Notes: a model not told the origin generated them from the sequence alone. A stretch of DNA of 64,000 nt from Mimachlamys varia (GCA_947623455.1 OX392530.1:32457405-32521404), one strand, 5' to 3'; positions 42,765-54,402 are shown, counted from the stretch's first letter. Translations and numbers: made by a program.

Positions 42765-43545
42765 GCGCCGCAAATACTCCGGCCCCTGTGTATGCGTGCA
42801 AACATAATCCTCTATAAGGATGCAAACCCTACCCCATTTACTCCGCCCTAATCTGTAATATTAAGACACATATTCCCCGGCCCCTGTATATGCACGAAAA
42901 CAGTATTCCTATCAGGATACAAACCCTATCTCATGAACTAGGCCCTGATCTGTAGTACATTTTGTATTATGACACATAGTCATCGGCCCCTGTGTATGCA
43001 TGTAAACACAATCTCTATAAGGATACAAACCCTATCCTATGTACTAGGCTACGATCTGTAGTACATTTTGTATTATGACACATAGTCCTCGGCCCCTGTG
43101 TATGCATGTAAACACAACCTCTATAAGGATACAAACCCTATCCTATGTACTAGGCTCTGATCTGTAGTACATTTTGTATTATGACACATAGTCCTCGGCC
43201 CCTGTGTATGCATGTAAACACAACCTCTATAAGGATACAAACCCTATCCTATGTACTAGGCTCTGATCTGTCATCGGCCCCTGTGTATGCATGTAAACAC
43301 AATATCTATAAGGATACAAACCCTATCCTATGTACTAGGCTATGATCTGTAGTACATTTTGTATTATGACACATAGTCATCGGCCCCTGTGTATGCATGT
43401 AAACACAATATCTATAAGGATACAAACACAATCCCGTGTACTTGGCCCTGGTCTGTAGTGTTAAGACACATGTAGTCCTACCCCTCTGAATACATGAAAA
43501 CACAATCCCTATAAGGATACAATCCCTATCTCATGTACCAGGTTT
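42765..43545. repeat. ~106-bp satellite-like tandem array, 8 copies
   Basis: CGGCCCCTGTGTATGCATGT recurs at 42780, 42878, 42984, 43090, 43196, 43275, 43381 and (diverged) about 43479. The main period is 106 bp, with outer units of 98 bp and one 79-bp unit (43196-43274) that lost 27 bp. Each unit carries ATAAGGATACAAACCCTATC and GTACATTTTGTATTATGACA. Inner units are nearly identical and edge units diverged, the usual pattern of array homogenisation. Confidence 0.95.
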
Positions 43546-43769
43546 AGACTGTATTACTAAGATAAATAATAATATGCGTCAGTTCCTTTACCCATTGTGC
43601 CAGACCCTACTACGAAGTATATACTCGAGCCCCTGTGGGTAATAAACCTATACAAGTCCTGTCCGATATACCGAGTACCTAGCACCTCCTCACCCAGATG
43701 TAACGGATCATTATCCAAATGGATCAAAGTTTGAAACATAAACATACATAAAGGTTTTATAGGCTATGG

Positions 43770-44138
43770 ATCAAAATGTATTGCTCGCCATCTTTGTCTA
43801 TTTGGAAATATTTTGTATCCTTGTGTGAAATGAAGATGGACGTTTTTGAGTATGAGCATTAGTGTGCTTAATTGTGATTAAGAATGTTGAATCGGATCTC
43901 ATTTTGAGGACTTAACATTTACTTGGATGTGACCAATGCACATGGCAGATTGTGTCGTCGATAAAGCAGACGCTTACTCTTCCGGAACACTTGGTATTAT
44001 CCTCTTGTACTTTTACAGATGTACCCATGTAAATATTTCCTTTGTTCATTTTTTTGCCCCTAGATGATTCGACTTTAAGTTCAAACTATTGTTTTGTTGA
44101 CGCTTCGATATTGTCTGATTTTGTTTAATCTTTTTCAA
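43770..44138 (+). repeat. Rep-A dispersed repeat
   Basis: Blocks TCGCCATCTTTGTCTATTTG, GAAATGAAGATGGACGTTTT, GAGTATGAGCATTAGTGTGC, TTACTTGGATGTGACCAATG, GTCGTCGATAAAGCAGACGC, TTACTCTTCCGGAACACTTG, TTCCTTTGTTCATTTTTTTG, TTGTTTTGTTGACGCTTCGA. A 3-bp deletion and a stop after the DVT-like word disrupt the family reading frame. Confidence 0.9.
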
Positions 44139-45941
44139 CAGATAAGTTATAGCAATGACGAAGACCTATGATAAATACCCAGGTGATTACTTATTATAAG
44201 TTCAAGTAGCTCCAGAAAACGTCATTCAAAGGCGTGGCTTTTATATACCCCATGCGGATCGGCGGTTACAGAAATATAGACAAGGCAAGATATCCAATCA
44301 GAAAGAGTATTACAAATTAGAAGGGTGACAGATGTACTGACACTATCCTATATATCACGTGTCCGGACCATGTGCTAATACATTGCAGGATGACTGTCTT
44401 ACACGTACGAAATAGGTTAAACTCATGCGGGGGAGTTAAATAAGCCAGCCCCGTGATCAAATCAGTGACCTGCCTTATCATGTTAATCGGACAATATTAT
44501 TGGCAAAGAAATGAACCAATTTGTAACGTTTGACGAATAACAATGGGAGCGGCATGACAAATGACAACTATTACAGAAAAACTTGAATATATACATACCG
44601 AGTTATCGCCCGTGATTGCTCTCCTCTGCGCAGAAAGCTGTTGGTGTGGGTGTCAAACTATCAACTCTATGGATTAACGATTCCTTTTGACGTAATGGAC
44701 AAAACGTGTCTCCCATTGGTTTGATATTTGATATTTCGGAATTACTGCTAGTGTAATATTTGTAGACCGTTTATACATACATCCCGCCGAGAGTTTTGTT
44801 ATTACCTCGCCAGAACAAACCCGGAAATTATTCCGTATCCAACAGTTATTATTGTCTTTTTTATTTTCTTCTCCCCTGTCAAATGACGGTGGAAACAATC
44901 AACGGTGTTTGATGAAGTGGCCCATCCTGTCTGAGCTGTACAAATAGCAAGGGTACCCTTGATACTACCGGAAACGATTGGTCGTGATTGTGTCCGAGCA
45001 AGCTTCATTCGTATTCCATGTTTTGTCAACATAAAGACGGTTATATAATCAAATTGTTTGTTGAAACATTCTAACGGTCATATTATCAACAAAAAGAATT
45101 GCTAAAGTCAACATTCAAATTAGTTTGATTATCACAGCACTATTTCCGGTTTAAACATATCGCCGATGTTCACTGGTTCCTGCATGATCCTAGGTGTTCC
45201 AAGAAGATGGTAGACACCTCCAGATTGTCTTCGATGTACTGTTCCAAACTTGATGTCGGACTAATGGCAATTTGACAGTAATTGCTTTGTTTATGATACA
45301 GTCTATGTGACCATGCTGTTTGTTTCCTCTTTATCTGTCCCATCCATATTCTGTTTGTTTTCTTTATATAGTTGACTGCTAATAGATAGGTCTTTTTCAT
45401 TTTCAATGTCTCCCATTGTTACTATTTTATGGAATTGTGAGCAGTTCAAATAATAATGCAATAAATGATTGGAAATGTTTTTCTATGGGTAATTTGATTT
45501 ATTTTTTTTTTGTCTGAAATCGGAGTAAATTAAAACGATATGATATTTTACCAACTGTTTACTTCTTCACAATCCGTCATCCTGTTGCGTAGGCCCAATT
45601 TAAACTTGAGATTGACAAATGAAACAGGTGCCTCCGAAAGATCAGTATTTTGTAAATGATTCATACACTTAAGTGTCACGCTTAAATGTCGAATCCAGGT
45701 CAAAACATTCATATTTGAATGTTCCAGCATCAATTTCTTCTTTAATGCAAGATATTTAAGGAATAGAAATTATTTTATTAGCGTTTCTGGACATATTTCA
45801 TGAAAAGTATTCTTATCTTATTGATTGTTCTATGTCATAGATCTACGCAAATGTGAATGAAGCGGAACATTGCCATATTTTTATGCCCCTGCCATATACA
45901 AAATGTATTAGTATACCGCTATTATATAACACAGTCAGGGA
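44139..45941. other. Noncoding; no clear feature
   Basis: 1.8 kb without recognisable gene or repeat. Minus-strand frames of 60-80 codons (44674-44898, 44802-45032, 45170-45406, 45548-45733) lack recognisable domains. Confidence 0.45.
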
Positions 45942-46175
45942 TTGGTCGACTTCATGTCTCCCTCGCGTGCATCATGTCCAATCTCTCATGTCTCCCCCAT
46001 GCGGAGCCCCTCGCGGGATCCTCTAGAGAGTTGTCGTTCGTGTTACAGAACTCTCCGAGGTGTTCCGATGAACAACATGGCAGACGACAGACGATTTCAT
46101 TTAGCATACGCCGATGAAATCAACAATATTCTGCAGGCAAAGGACTCTGAAAACACAAAACGGGCCTCAAAATGA
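45942..46175 (+). CDS. Weak candidate exon or gene fragment
   Basis: This 77-codon frame is GC-richer than its surroundings and has coding-like composition in its second half: PMNNMADDRRFHLAYADEI, then NNILQAKDSENTKRASK and a stop. A possible splice acceptor (TATATAACACAG) lies just upstream at about 45926-45937. The KDSxNTKR-type ending vaguely recalls the start of tyrosine-recombinase-like (Crypton-related) proteins of invertebrates, from memory only. There is no downstream partner exon that I can identify. It may be an exon, a pseudo-exon or chance. Confidence 0.25.
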   Translation: MVDFMSPSRASCPISHVSPMRSPSRDPLESCRSCYRTLRGVPMNNMADDRRFHLAYADEINNILQAKDSENTKRASK

Positions 46176-46448
46176 TTTTACACAGTGACACTGGGCCAAA
46201 GTTAAACTGAAAGAAGATTAATAGAATTGCATTTTTTTTTTAAATTGAACTATTTATTTCTACATATTGATATTTAATAAATGTATTGTTTGTGAATCAT
46301 ATGAATATAGTCTTCATTGATGTTGTATTTCGGTATCATGTACATATTGCCCTAGTTGTAGGGAGACATGACGATTTGTTTACACAAGGCATGTCATATT
46401 TTCCCGAGGGCGAACAACCAAGGCAATGAATGTATAGTGTTACCCATG
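46176..46448. other. Noncoding; short AT-rich interval
   Basis: AGGGAGACATGACG at 46361-46374 is the reverse of CATGTCTCCCT at 45953-45963, an 11-bp inverted match around the candidate exon, probably too short to be meaningful. Confidence 0.35.
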
Positions 46449-46495
46449 TCCGTCGCGTCGCGTGCCGTCCTGTCGCGTCGCGTCCCGTCCCGCAT
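46449..46495. repeat. CpG-dense short tandem repeat
   Basis: Two ~20-bp units of GTCGCGTCGCGT(G/C)CCGTCC built from a CGTC(G/C) pentamer. CpG-rich in an AT-rich setting, so it stands out in composition. Downstream, TTAGCGCAAT recurs three times in 46512-46603. Confidence 0.8.
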
Positions 46496-48494
46496 TGTCG
46501 TTTTATGACACATTAGCGCAATGATAAATTCGCGCATCCGTGGTAATTACTATATAAAAAGCTTAAAAAACCCCAATTAGCGCAATCATGTGTTAGCGCA
46601 ATACTATCTACCGCCAAAATATGCATGTTTACAGTTGTAACATGTACTACAGAATACAGAATGACGTTCTGTTCCGACGTTCCGATATTTTGCCGCCTTT
46701 GTTACATTTGGTGCCTATGACGATCCTTTGTGTCAAGAATTGGGTGAAAGCAAGAAAAGGGGTATACCCCAACTTTAGTTGTAACTTATTGTTGTCTTTG
46801 GGAACAAAGTCTATTAGTATAGGAAAAATGATGGAGGAATGTAGCGGAACATCGGCGATCACGTAACTTAAATGGAAGAGCATCAGTTGCATGGTCAAAG
46901 GTTTACATCTTTGCTTTTGCTCTTATAACATATGTACACTGTATGTATACGGGGATTTATTTTAAATAATTTTGTTTTCTAGACAAACTTATGACTGCTT
47001 AAAGACTTCTGGGCTTCCGTCGTTCCAACTAGATTACAAATGGCTATGCGATATATTGGGAGTGTGCAGCAAGATATGAGCGAACGGAGTGTCAAAATTT
47101 GGACAGCACCGGTCGATTGAAGTGACAGATAAAAATGTATAAAACAAGCCACATTATACGTGATATTAGGTAACGCCGAGCTGTCGTTTTGTGTGAGGAC
47201 TAAAGGGATCTGGTGACCACGCCCGTATCAAATATCCGTCAAGGAAATTTCACTGATATATTTCAAAAATATAAAGTTACACATCTCTAATCCTTTATGT
47301 AAAGAAAAATAATCTTATGATGTTTAAGCATTTATGTGATTTATCTGTTGTGTATATTGCTAGTGGTAGTGGATGGTGTCGAGTAGCCTGGTAGAATATC
47401 ACAGGGTTCCTGATTTCCGTTCCAATCCATCATGCGTCCGCCTAATTAGGTAGCTGTATTAATACACCTGACTTTTAACGCTTCTTAATATGCACATATA
47501 TGTATTTATACTACCTGGAAATATCACATGACAATCACGACAAACTTTTTTGTATTTTGTATTTTTAGCAAATAAAATTAACCGCCCAAAATAAAACACA
47601 TGCCGATTCTTTGTCTACAAAATGATTGATTAATACCGGAAGTCGCCATGGCGATGTTTTGTATATTTATAGTTTTGAACTGACGAACGTTTTAAAATTG
47701 ATTGATATTTCATGCTATCTAAAGAACAGTAGCATCCTGTTTCATCGTAGCGCAGCACTGTTTCCCACCATTAAGAATATTCTTTTTTTATATCTCAACC
47801 TAATCAGTGCATAGAGTCAGCATCATTTATCGTGCAAGAAGCAGCTCACTGCACTATATATTGTACTGCAAGCCGTGCCATTCTCAATGAAACAAATATC
47901 CTGAATAGTATCATTTTGTTTTTAATTTCGAGAATTGTTTTTTGTGCTAAACGTTATAATGTGCTTATTAAACATCTGGAAACATATATTGCTATATAAT
48001 TATATTAGTGATCCGTAATATTGTTTTTTTTTCAAATTGGAAGCATTCATCGTTTGCTTATTTGTTATAATCTGCTGATCAAGCATTACTTAGAAATACT
48101 AATTGCTATTTTAGTATGATGAATACACAACCATAGTATTATAGACATTCTTCTCGCTCCCTGTCAAACGTACCGTTATTGCTACCTCGGGCGAAGTAAT
48201 CGAGACATACATGGACTTGTGTAAGGCTAGTAATGCTAATACGCCACCTGACATAAAAAAAACAAAGTAGTCTATGGAAAGACTGTAAATGGCTAAACAA
48301 TTGTTAAGCTGTTTCTAGAAAAAATGTGCGTGAAGATTTAAACAAAAAGTAAATTGCTATTTTACATACATTATACATGTATCGTTAACCGTCAGTGCAT
48401 ATTGAGATTTAAACAGTGCTTGCATACATTTTCTTCACTTTTGTAAACTTGTTAGCAAAGATATGCACAATGTCTACCTACATTTCTACATAGA
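46496..48494. other. Noncoding; no clear feature
   Basis: After the TTAGCGCAAT cluster nothing is recognised. An 81-codon plus frame (46621-46866) and an 83-codon minus frame (46647-46898) overlap each other and neither has a recognisable domain. Confidence 0.45.
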
Positions 48495-48518
48495 TTCAAA
48501 GCCTTCATAGGCTTTGAA
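48495..48518. repeat. Perfect 9-bp-stem hairpin
   Basis: TTCAAAGCC-TTCATA-GGCTTTGAA. No T-tract or coding context gives it a role; transcription terminator logic does not apply to this genome. Confidence 0.85.
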
Positions 48519-50936
48519 GTTATTAATGCATGTGTGCGATGCATGAATTTACATTATGCATTTTCAATACATAACCTTGCTTAACTCTTCATAAAACATG
48601 ACCTATATGTTTATGCATATCTTCTTGCATGTTTATATTTATTTACATCTATATGTTTACACTGTGCATATTCTCCTGTACATGGACTCAGAGATGTTTT
48701 AAACGGCAGGATGGTTCATAAATTATCAATGTTTATTCACCAGCTAGCTTATGCCTTTCCTGGCTGTTAATAAAGGAATGAATTATAAAACGACTTTGTT
48801 TAAAGATTCGAATTCTTTAAAAAAGAAATCCGGCTATCGGTTACTTCACTGGACGAGTCGTTATTATCCGCTAAATAGTGTGGCGATAGATTCTAGTTTT
48901 TAAAATGATTTGTAAAACAAAATCAAATTTTAATAACATCTTACTATCTGTAGTCTCACTAGGTATGCGTGAATAGCCTAGCAGTGTGAAATGTGCCATT
49001 TATCATAAACTTATCACTGAACACAGATTCACCTACGCGACATGACTTGTCATTTGTAAAACAGAAATTAGTTGTTCCACAACTTGTAATTGTAGTTTGT
49101 GATATCTATCAGCCTACACCTCCATCCCACAACACCGACCCTTCCGACCTATATTTACAATTGCTCGGTATCTTTCCATTGTAATACATTGTACAGGCAA
49201 ATGTTATTACAAGAATGTAACAATATTTGATAGTGTGACATCATCGATCTCTAATATGACGTCATCCATTTCATTTTGGTCTTCACCAAATATCCTGTTC
49301 AAAAAGTGTCCGAAATAAATAAATAAAGCGCAATAATCCACTTGAAATTTGTCATCAATAGCATTGTGTGTTATAGGATTGTAACAACATTTACTAATAC
49401 ATTCATTGCGAATTGTTAGTATCAGTAAATGAAAACGCACACCTAAAGTGCAAACTTTTTCTTGTTAAATAAAGTTTTTCTTTACGTCAAGCGAAACCGG
49501 AACACTGACGGTTGAATGAACGTTTTGATAAATTGTTTTTAAACAATGACACATTCTCAGGATAATTAATATGAATAGTGATCCATTTGACAGTGTGACT
49601 GATCCCTTAATATCATAAGTGAAATGATCTGAATAAGTTAATTAATTGGAGCGAGCCAGTGAGTTATGAGTGACACAGTGTTACACAATGTACAAGTGGT
49701 GACTTCATAGGCAAAAATGTATTAACCAAAGGGTTGTGTGAGACTTTTCAAGTAAAATAGTGAACTTGATACACCAGGAAAATGAGCCATTGACTTTCAT
49801 TTCTAATGATAACGAGAACTCATATTAAGCAGTAATAAGTTTTCTAAAAAGTCGTCATTTTAAGATCTGTTTGTGTCACCAGTTAAACACGTTTACCTAC
49901 ATTCAAAATTATATTCAAGTGAAATAAAAGTATTTTTGTACCTTCCTCCTACCTTCACTTCCCCCGAAGCAAAATAAATGTTTGCTTTTTTTTCCAAAAT
50001 GAATTATTAAGTTTCCATGACTGTGCAATATTTAAAGTACATTAATAAGAAAAAAATGCATCTCGTTTAGCTAGCTACACTAATATTTATTAGCATGATT
50101 GCCACCCCCACATATAACACACTGCTATCGTCCCTGATCTACCCTGGGGGTACACATGTAGCGTCACAGTGCATCAGACGTCATCGAACCCTTATCGCTA
50201 CCAATGCGCCCTAACCGGGGAGAGAATTTTGCATAATTCATGTAATACACAAATTGCTCAAAGTTTCATGCGGAAAACAAACGTACACACCGAGTTAACA
50301 CCAGATTAAAGTGCTATCAAGTCCCCACAAACATCTATATCTAATTGGTATTGCCAGAATCCTGTTTAAGAATCACATGTGTGTTGACTCTCCGCTTTAG
50401 TTGTTTTGGACACATGTTCTCGCGTATAGCGTGAACGCCCAGTTATACGCTCCTAACATGTCTATGTATAATATTCCTGTAGAGGTGTTATATACCAACA
50501 CTGCTATACTTGTCAGTCTAAATGTTTCAAGTTTAAATTAAGGTCTTATCTATTGACACATCACATGTTTTAACACTGTAAATGTCCTGTTACATACATT
50601 CTTTCTACTTATCCGTTTCGGAAGAGGTATTTTAGTCGCCTCGCTGGTGTAAAACATCGTGCAGACGGTCTTTGACAATATGACAGGTAGCATTTCGAAA
50701 ACAACTTCCCATAAATAGATAGATATGATAACAAATATATACCATGTATTAAAACGTTTCGATGATATTGCAAGCTCAAAACACAATGTAATAAACGTAT
50801 TAGAAAACATACTAAAAAGACCAATTAACATCTTAAATCATTTTCACAATTTCAGCTGTACCATATAATAAACATAAATTCCATTGGTTTACTTTCAACA
50901 GTAACCTACTGTTGATGTCAATATTGCCATAATTTG
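48519..50936. other. Noncoding AT-rich stretch
   Basis: About 2.4 kb with no repeat or gene recognised. Around 50137-50215 is a GC-richer tract with a GTAGCG ... CGCTAC inverted pair on the minus strand, possibly a decayed tRNA-like scrap. Frames near 50550-50831 (minus) are AT-rich and hydrophobic by composition. Confidence 0.4.
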
Positions 50937-51192
50937 ATTTGATTGTATTTACGTCATATAAATCAACAGCTAGGGTCTTTTAAGGACGGCTTCCCGGTGT
51001 ATGTGATGCTTGTGGTGAGTGCGTATGCATTTGGGAGGCGGCAATATGTTCATGTAAGCCTTCTTGCGATAGTCCGAATCTTTCCCGATATAATGTGCTA
51101 CCGCACTGAATTATACTGCCAAAGTCCCCGGGAAAACACCCAACCCGGTCACATTAAACTAACAATGCGTGAAACCGTCGTTCCACTTATAG
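50937..51192 (-). mobile_element. Rep-D dispersed SINE-like element, copy 2 (best copy)
   Basis: Plus-strand blocks: ATTTACGTCATATAAATCAA, CAGCTAGGGTCTTTTAAGGA, CGGCTTCCCGGTGTATGTGA, GCGGCAATATGTTCATGTAA, GATAGTCCGAATCTTTCCCG, CTGCCAAAGTCCCCGGGAAA, CCCAACCCGGTCACATTAAA, GTCGTTCCACTTA. On the minus strand it ends in CCTTAAAAGACCCTAGCTG and TTGATTTATATGACG, the same kind of tail as SINE family 2 at 13225-13260. An overlapping 113-codon frame (50943-51284) is not protein-like and spans the element edge. Confidence 0.8.
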
Positions 51193-51589
51193 ATATTCTC
51201 AGACTTCCCCAATTCTCATTGGCTTCAATATGGTCATGTGGAGGTCCATATTTTGTGATATTAACCTGTTGTTTCTATTTTTAGAAACACTAAGTCACTA
51301 TTGCGTTTTTGACGTCATAATCATTGTGACTTCACAGTGCCCCACCTTAAATGTCATGCTTTTAAAGATAGTATAATGTAATTTCAGTCTTTTGCAAACG
51401 AGTCTTATATCTGATATAACAAATTAAGGACCTTTGATTCAGTCAATCCGGTGTTGTACAGACATTGAAGAAATTATGCCCGTGGTCAATATTTTAGATT
51501 CTACCAGGTTAGTATAACACCATATTGACCTCGCCAAAGGTCCATAATTGATATATATATATATGGTTCATGACATAAACACATTGCTC
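51193..51589. other. Noncoding; (TA) microsatellite
   Basis: Contains a (AT)-rich run at 51551-51564. Nothing else recognised. Confidence 0.4.
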
Positions 51590-51812
51590 GTTCCCAATTT
51601 TAAATCACAAGGGGATTAACGCACCTGCACTTCTACTTTTACAATAGTTTATAGTAATTTGGATGTCCATTGTTATGACCCCTAGCATCAGAGTTGAACC
51701 ACTTAGGGACGAAACAGCTGTATGGTAAATTGGTATTCATGTTCGTCATGTTGTATTAGATTCAATAGGTGCAATCATTGTTAATGTGCATTTTACGTTC
51801 ATATTTCACGAT
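51590..51812 (+). mobile_element. Rep-B copy 4 (most diverged long copy)
   Basis: Blocks TTAAATCACAAGGGGATTA, GCACCTGCACTTCTACTTTT, ACAATAGTTTATAGTAATTT, GACCCCTAGCATCA, GGGACGAAACAGCTGTATGG and TAGATTCAATAGGTGCAATC. The order is the same as 37040-37275 with many substitutions, so this is an older insertion. Confidence 0.75.
51685..51729 (+). ncRNA. Hammerhead ribozyme remnant, first core block lost
   Basis: GCATCA (51685-51690) and GACGAAACAGCTGTATGG (51708-51725) survive, so the GAAA block and ACAG/CTGT stem III are intact. CTGATGA is replaced by GAGTTGA, and the 3' strand of stem I (TATGGTAA) no longer pairs well. Predicted inactive. Confidence 0.7.
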
Positions 51813-52544
51813 ATATCAAATTATATGTTTTAAAGGTGGCAGACTTTTGAAAGTACGTAACTATAAAAAAATATTAAAAACGTTTCCTTTTTTATTTGTT
51901 TATCAGATTGACTCGACACATCCGTCAGAGTTTTGAGTATAAACAGCCCGCAGTGACTAACAACGGAAGTTTGAAAACCGGTAACAGTAGAAAGAGTTCG
52001 TTAAGGGGCGGGTAAGTCACGATCCGGGATATTGTACCAAAAGACATACATCAGGAACTGCCGGAAGATAACGCCCGTGGAATTTTTGGAAAGATTGTGG
52101 TGAAATAAATAATAAAAAATATAAGGATTTCACAATATCTTATAATGATTACAACATATAGCCTGGGGGAAAACGCATACAAATGGATATATTACAATGT
52201 ATGACATGTACTTTAAAAATATAGTATTTGTTAAGTCATAGTGTACCGTACATCACACTTACAGACGCCCACACTTTCTCTAATTTCTATCCCTACCCCA
52301 GCCTCCTCATCCCATACACACCCACTCCCCCGTGCTATGTAGTGCAGTATTTTATACTTTGTGATTATTGCCCTGACGATTGCGGTCTTTATTCCTGAAG
52401 GTGTGTTTTGTGATCAAACGATTGCCACTCTTAATCTCAATATTTCGGTTTCGTAGTCTTCTGTGAAGGTCAACGTTGAATCGAAGTACAAAAGAAGGCC
52501 ACATAGCCGAAACAATTATACTGGTATATGTTTATCAAACCTGT
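51813..52544. other. Noncoding; no clear feature
   Basis: Nothing recognised in this AT-rich interval. Confidence 0.4.
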
Positions 52545-52785
52545 TGCTTCTAAAGTCATAAATTGAAGGGGTTTTACACACCTGACCCTTCTGCTTCTAC
52601 ATTAGTTTAGAAATTTTGGATTTCCACCTTTTGGCCCCTAGCATCACTGAAGAGTCCTAGGAGGGCAAAACAGCTGTTTGATGCAGTTAAATTCATTTTT
52701 TTCGGCATAATGTATCTGTTAAAACATTTAAAAGGTGCAGCAAATGTATGTCTTACTTCATGTTTCCCTACGGGGAACATTTTGT
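52545..52785 (+). mobile_element. Rep-B copy 5 (long copy)
   Basis: Blocks GTCATAAATTGAAGGGGTTT, CCTGACCCTTCTGCTTCTAC, GTTTAGAAATTTTGGATTTC, CACCTTTTGGCCCCTAGCAT, TTCATTTTTTTCGGCATAAT, TTTAAAAGGTGCAGCAAATG and TGTCTTACTTCATG. It aligns along its full recognised length with the copy at 37040-37275, including the 5' part missing from most others. Confidence 0.88.
52641..52684 (+). ncRNA. Hammerhead ribozyme with single core substitution (G12A)
   Basis: Stem I GCATCA (52641-52646) pairs with TGATGC (52679-52684). Core CTGAAGA fits CUGANGA. Stem II GTCC/GGGC is paired with one G-U. Core 2 reads AAAA instead of GAAA. Stem III ACAG/CTGT is intact and the cleavage triplet is GTT. The substitution falls on the catalytic G12, so a strong loss of activity is expected. 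Confidence 0.8.
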
Positions 52786-53119
52786 GCTTTAAACTCTTTA
52801 TATTTGGTTGTTCTTTTTTTAATATTGTTATTAGGAGAGTCTTGTTATCTGTTTACGATTATGATATGTACATCAGAGCAGTTGTTATTTGCGCTGTTAT
52901 TTCTCTTTGAGTATCCAAAAACTTTACCTTGAAATAGAGCGTTCAGAGGCAACTGAATTTTGGTACTTTCTGAACAAATATCTCCTTTGACATTGCCTCA
53001 CTTTTTGGCCTTGGTTGATGGTTCGACCCTGTGAGGAAGACCTTTGGTTCTGTTACCTGTTCGAGACCTACCAGAGTCTCTAACAATGGTAGATACTACT
53101 CCCTGTTTGGCACTTAGCA
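52786..53119. other. Noncoding; no clear feature
   Basis: No feature recognised apart from AT-rich sequence; 65-66-codon frames at 52710-52932 run out of Rep-B copy 5 and look like chance. Confidence 0.4.
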
Positions 53120-53210
53120 GTAGAAGGAGTGGAACGACTGGTTCAGCCGTTGTTAGTATAATGTGAGCGTTTGGAGTGTTCTGTTTGGGGGTCTTCGGCA
53201 GCATATTTTA
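53120..53210 (+). mobile_element. Rep-D fragment, copy 3 (head part)
   Basis: GGAGTGGAACGACTGGTTC, CCGTTGTTAGTATAATGTGA, GCGTTTGGAGTGTTCTGTTT and GGGGGTCTTCGGCAGCATA are the inverse of the right half of the 50937-51192 element. The tail half is missing. Confidence 0.7.
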
Positions 53211-53639
53211 GAGGGGTTCCATTTTAAACTGGTTAAACTTTTCGGACTATCGCAAGGAGGGTTACACAATCATACCGCATGCTGTTGTAAAAGCAAGTGG
53301 TTTCGTCATGATGCAGTTTTCGAACATACTTAACATATTTAAAATTTGAATGACACGATTTTGAATTAAAAACACAAAAAAACCTACATCACGACGTTGA
53401 TTTAGTGTATCACAGGTTTGAATATAAATCATAACAATATTTTCAACGTAAATCAAAAAGTTTATTTATCAAACATGATTTAAAAGTCGTCGAATCATTA
53501 ATCGCAGTAGTTCGAATATTAAAAACATGAATAAAACATTAAAATAAAGAGATTTGTGCAACGACACCGCTGATTTAAGTATACAACAAAACATCCTGAC
53601 ATGGTGTTGACAGTATTTACATCGTTGTGTTAACTAGTT
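53211..53639. other. Noncoding; no clear feature
   Basis: AT-rich interval, nothing recognised. Confidence 0.4.
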
Positions 53640-54127
53640 AATATTTGAGAAGTGAAGGTTTAACACAACAAAATGTTAGTCATATTACACTCTAACACAC
53701 ATTGCTATTGATGATGAGTTTGATAAAGGTGTACATTGTTGTATTGAATGAGTAATGTCAGTGATGCCAGTGAATATTTGAGAAATGAATGTTTAACAAC
53801 AAAAACATGTTAGTCCTATAACACTATAACACACATTGCTATTGATGATGAGCTTGATAAAGGTGTACATTGTTGTATTGAATGAGTAATGTCAGTGATG
53901 CCCGTGAATATTTGAGAAATGAATGTTTAACAACAAAAACATGTTAGTCCTATAACACTATAACACACATTGCTATTGATGATGAGTTTGATAAAGGTGC
54001 ACATTGTTGTATTGACTGGGTAATGTCAGTGATGCCAGTGAATCTTTAAGAGATGAATGTTTTAACAAAACAAGTAACTCTGTTACAGTCTTATAGCACA
54101 CATTGCGATTGATGACAAGCTTAATAA
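53640..54127. repeat. 134-bp tandem repeat, ~3.6 copies
   Basis: Units start (AATATTTGAGAA) at 53640, 53773, 53907 and, as AATCTTTAAGAG, 54041. Each carries GAATGTTTAACA, TAACACACATTGCTATTGAT, GATAAAGGTGTACATTGTTG and AATGAGTAATGTCAGTGATG. The middle two units are almost identical, the outer ones more diverged. Confidence 0.95.
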
Positions 54128-54291
54128 AGCTAGGAAATTAAAACAACATACGCTATCCCCGGCACACGTCCGCACATTCACGCATATACAACTCATTTTG
54201 AGATATGTCCTTAAATGACATTAGCTCTTGGTACAAAACTTAAAATGTAGATAAATAAAATTAAGCCAACCAAAAATATAGGAAGATTACG

Positions 54292-54402
54292 AAACACACA
54301 CTTATGCTGCAAAATTTCTACACTATTGTGAAAACAGAAGGATCAGGTGCATAAAACCCCTTTAATTTATGAATTTATAAGTAAAATTAAACTAGTTCAA
54401 TG
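54292..54402 (-). mobile_element. Rep-B copy 6 with the ribozyme deleted
   Basis: On the minus strand: GTTTAATTTTACTTATAAAT, TTCATAAATTAAAGGGGTTT, TATGCACCTGATCCTTCTGT, ACAATAGTGTAGAAATTTTG, then directly CAGCATAAGTGTGTG. In full copies the hammerhead and ~110 bp lie between GAAATTTTG and GCAGCATA. Here they are joined, so the whole ribozyme has been excised or skipped. Confidence 0.75.

Noticed and set aside
46013..46026. GGATCCTCTAGAG resembling a cloning-vector polylinker
   Set aside because: Only 13 bases match and neither side continues into vector sequence, so chance is more likely than contamination.
48495..48518. Rho-independent terminator
   Set aside because: A perfect stem-loop, but no T-tract and the genome is eukaryotic.
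50137..50220. Possible small RNA gene (tRNA- or snRNA-like) on the minus strand
   Set aside because: GTAGCG/CGCTAC pairing and GGGTTCGATGAC are suggestive, but no A box, no proper arms and no snRNA landmarks were found.
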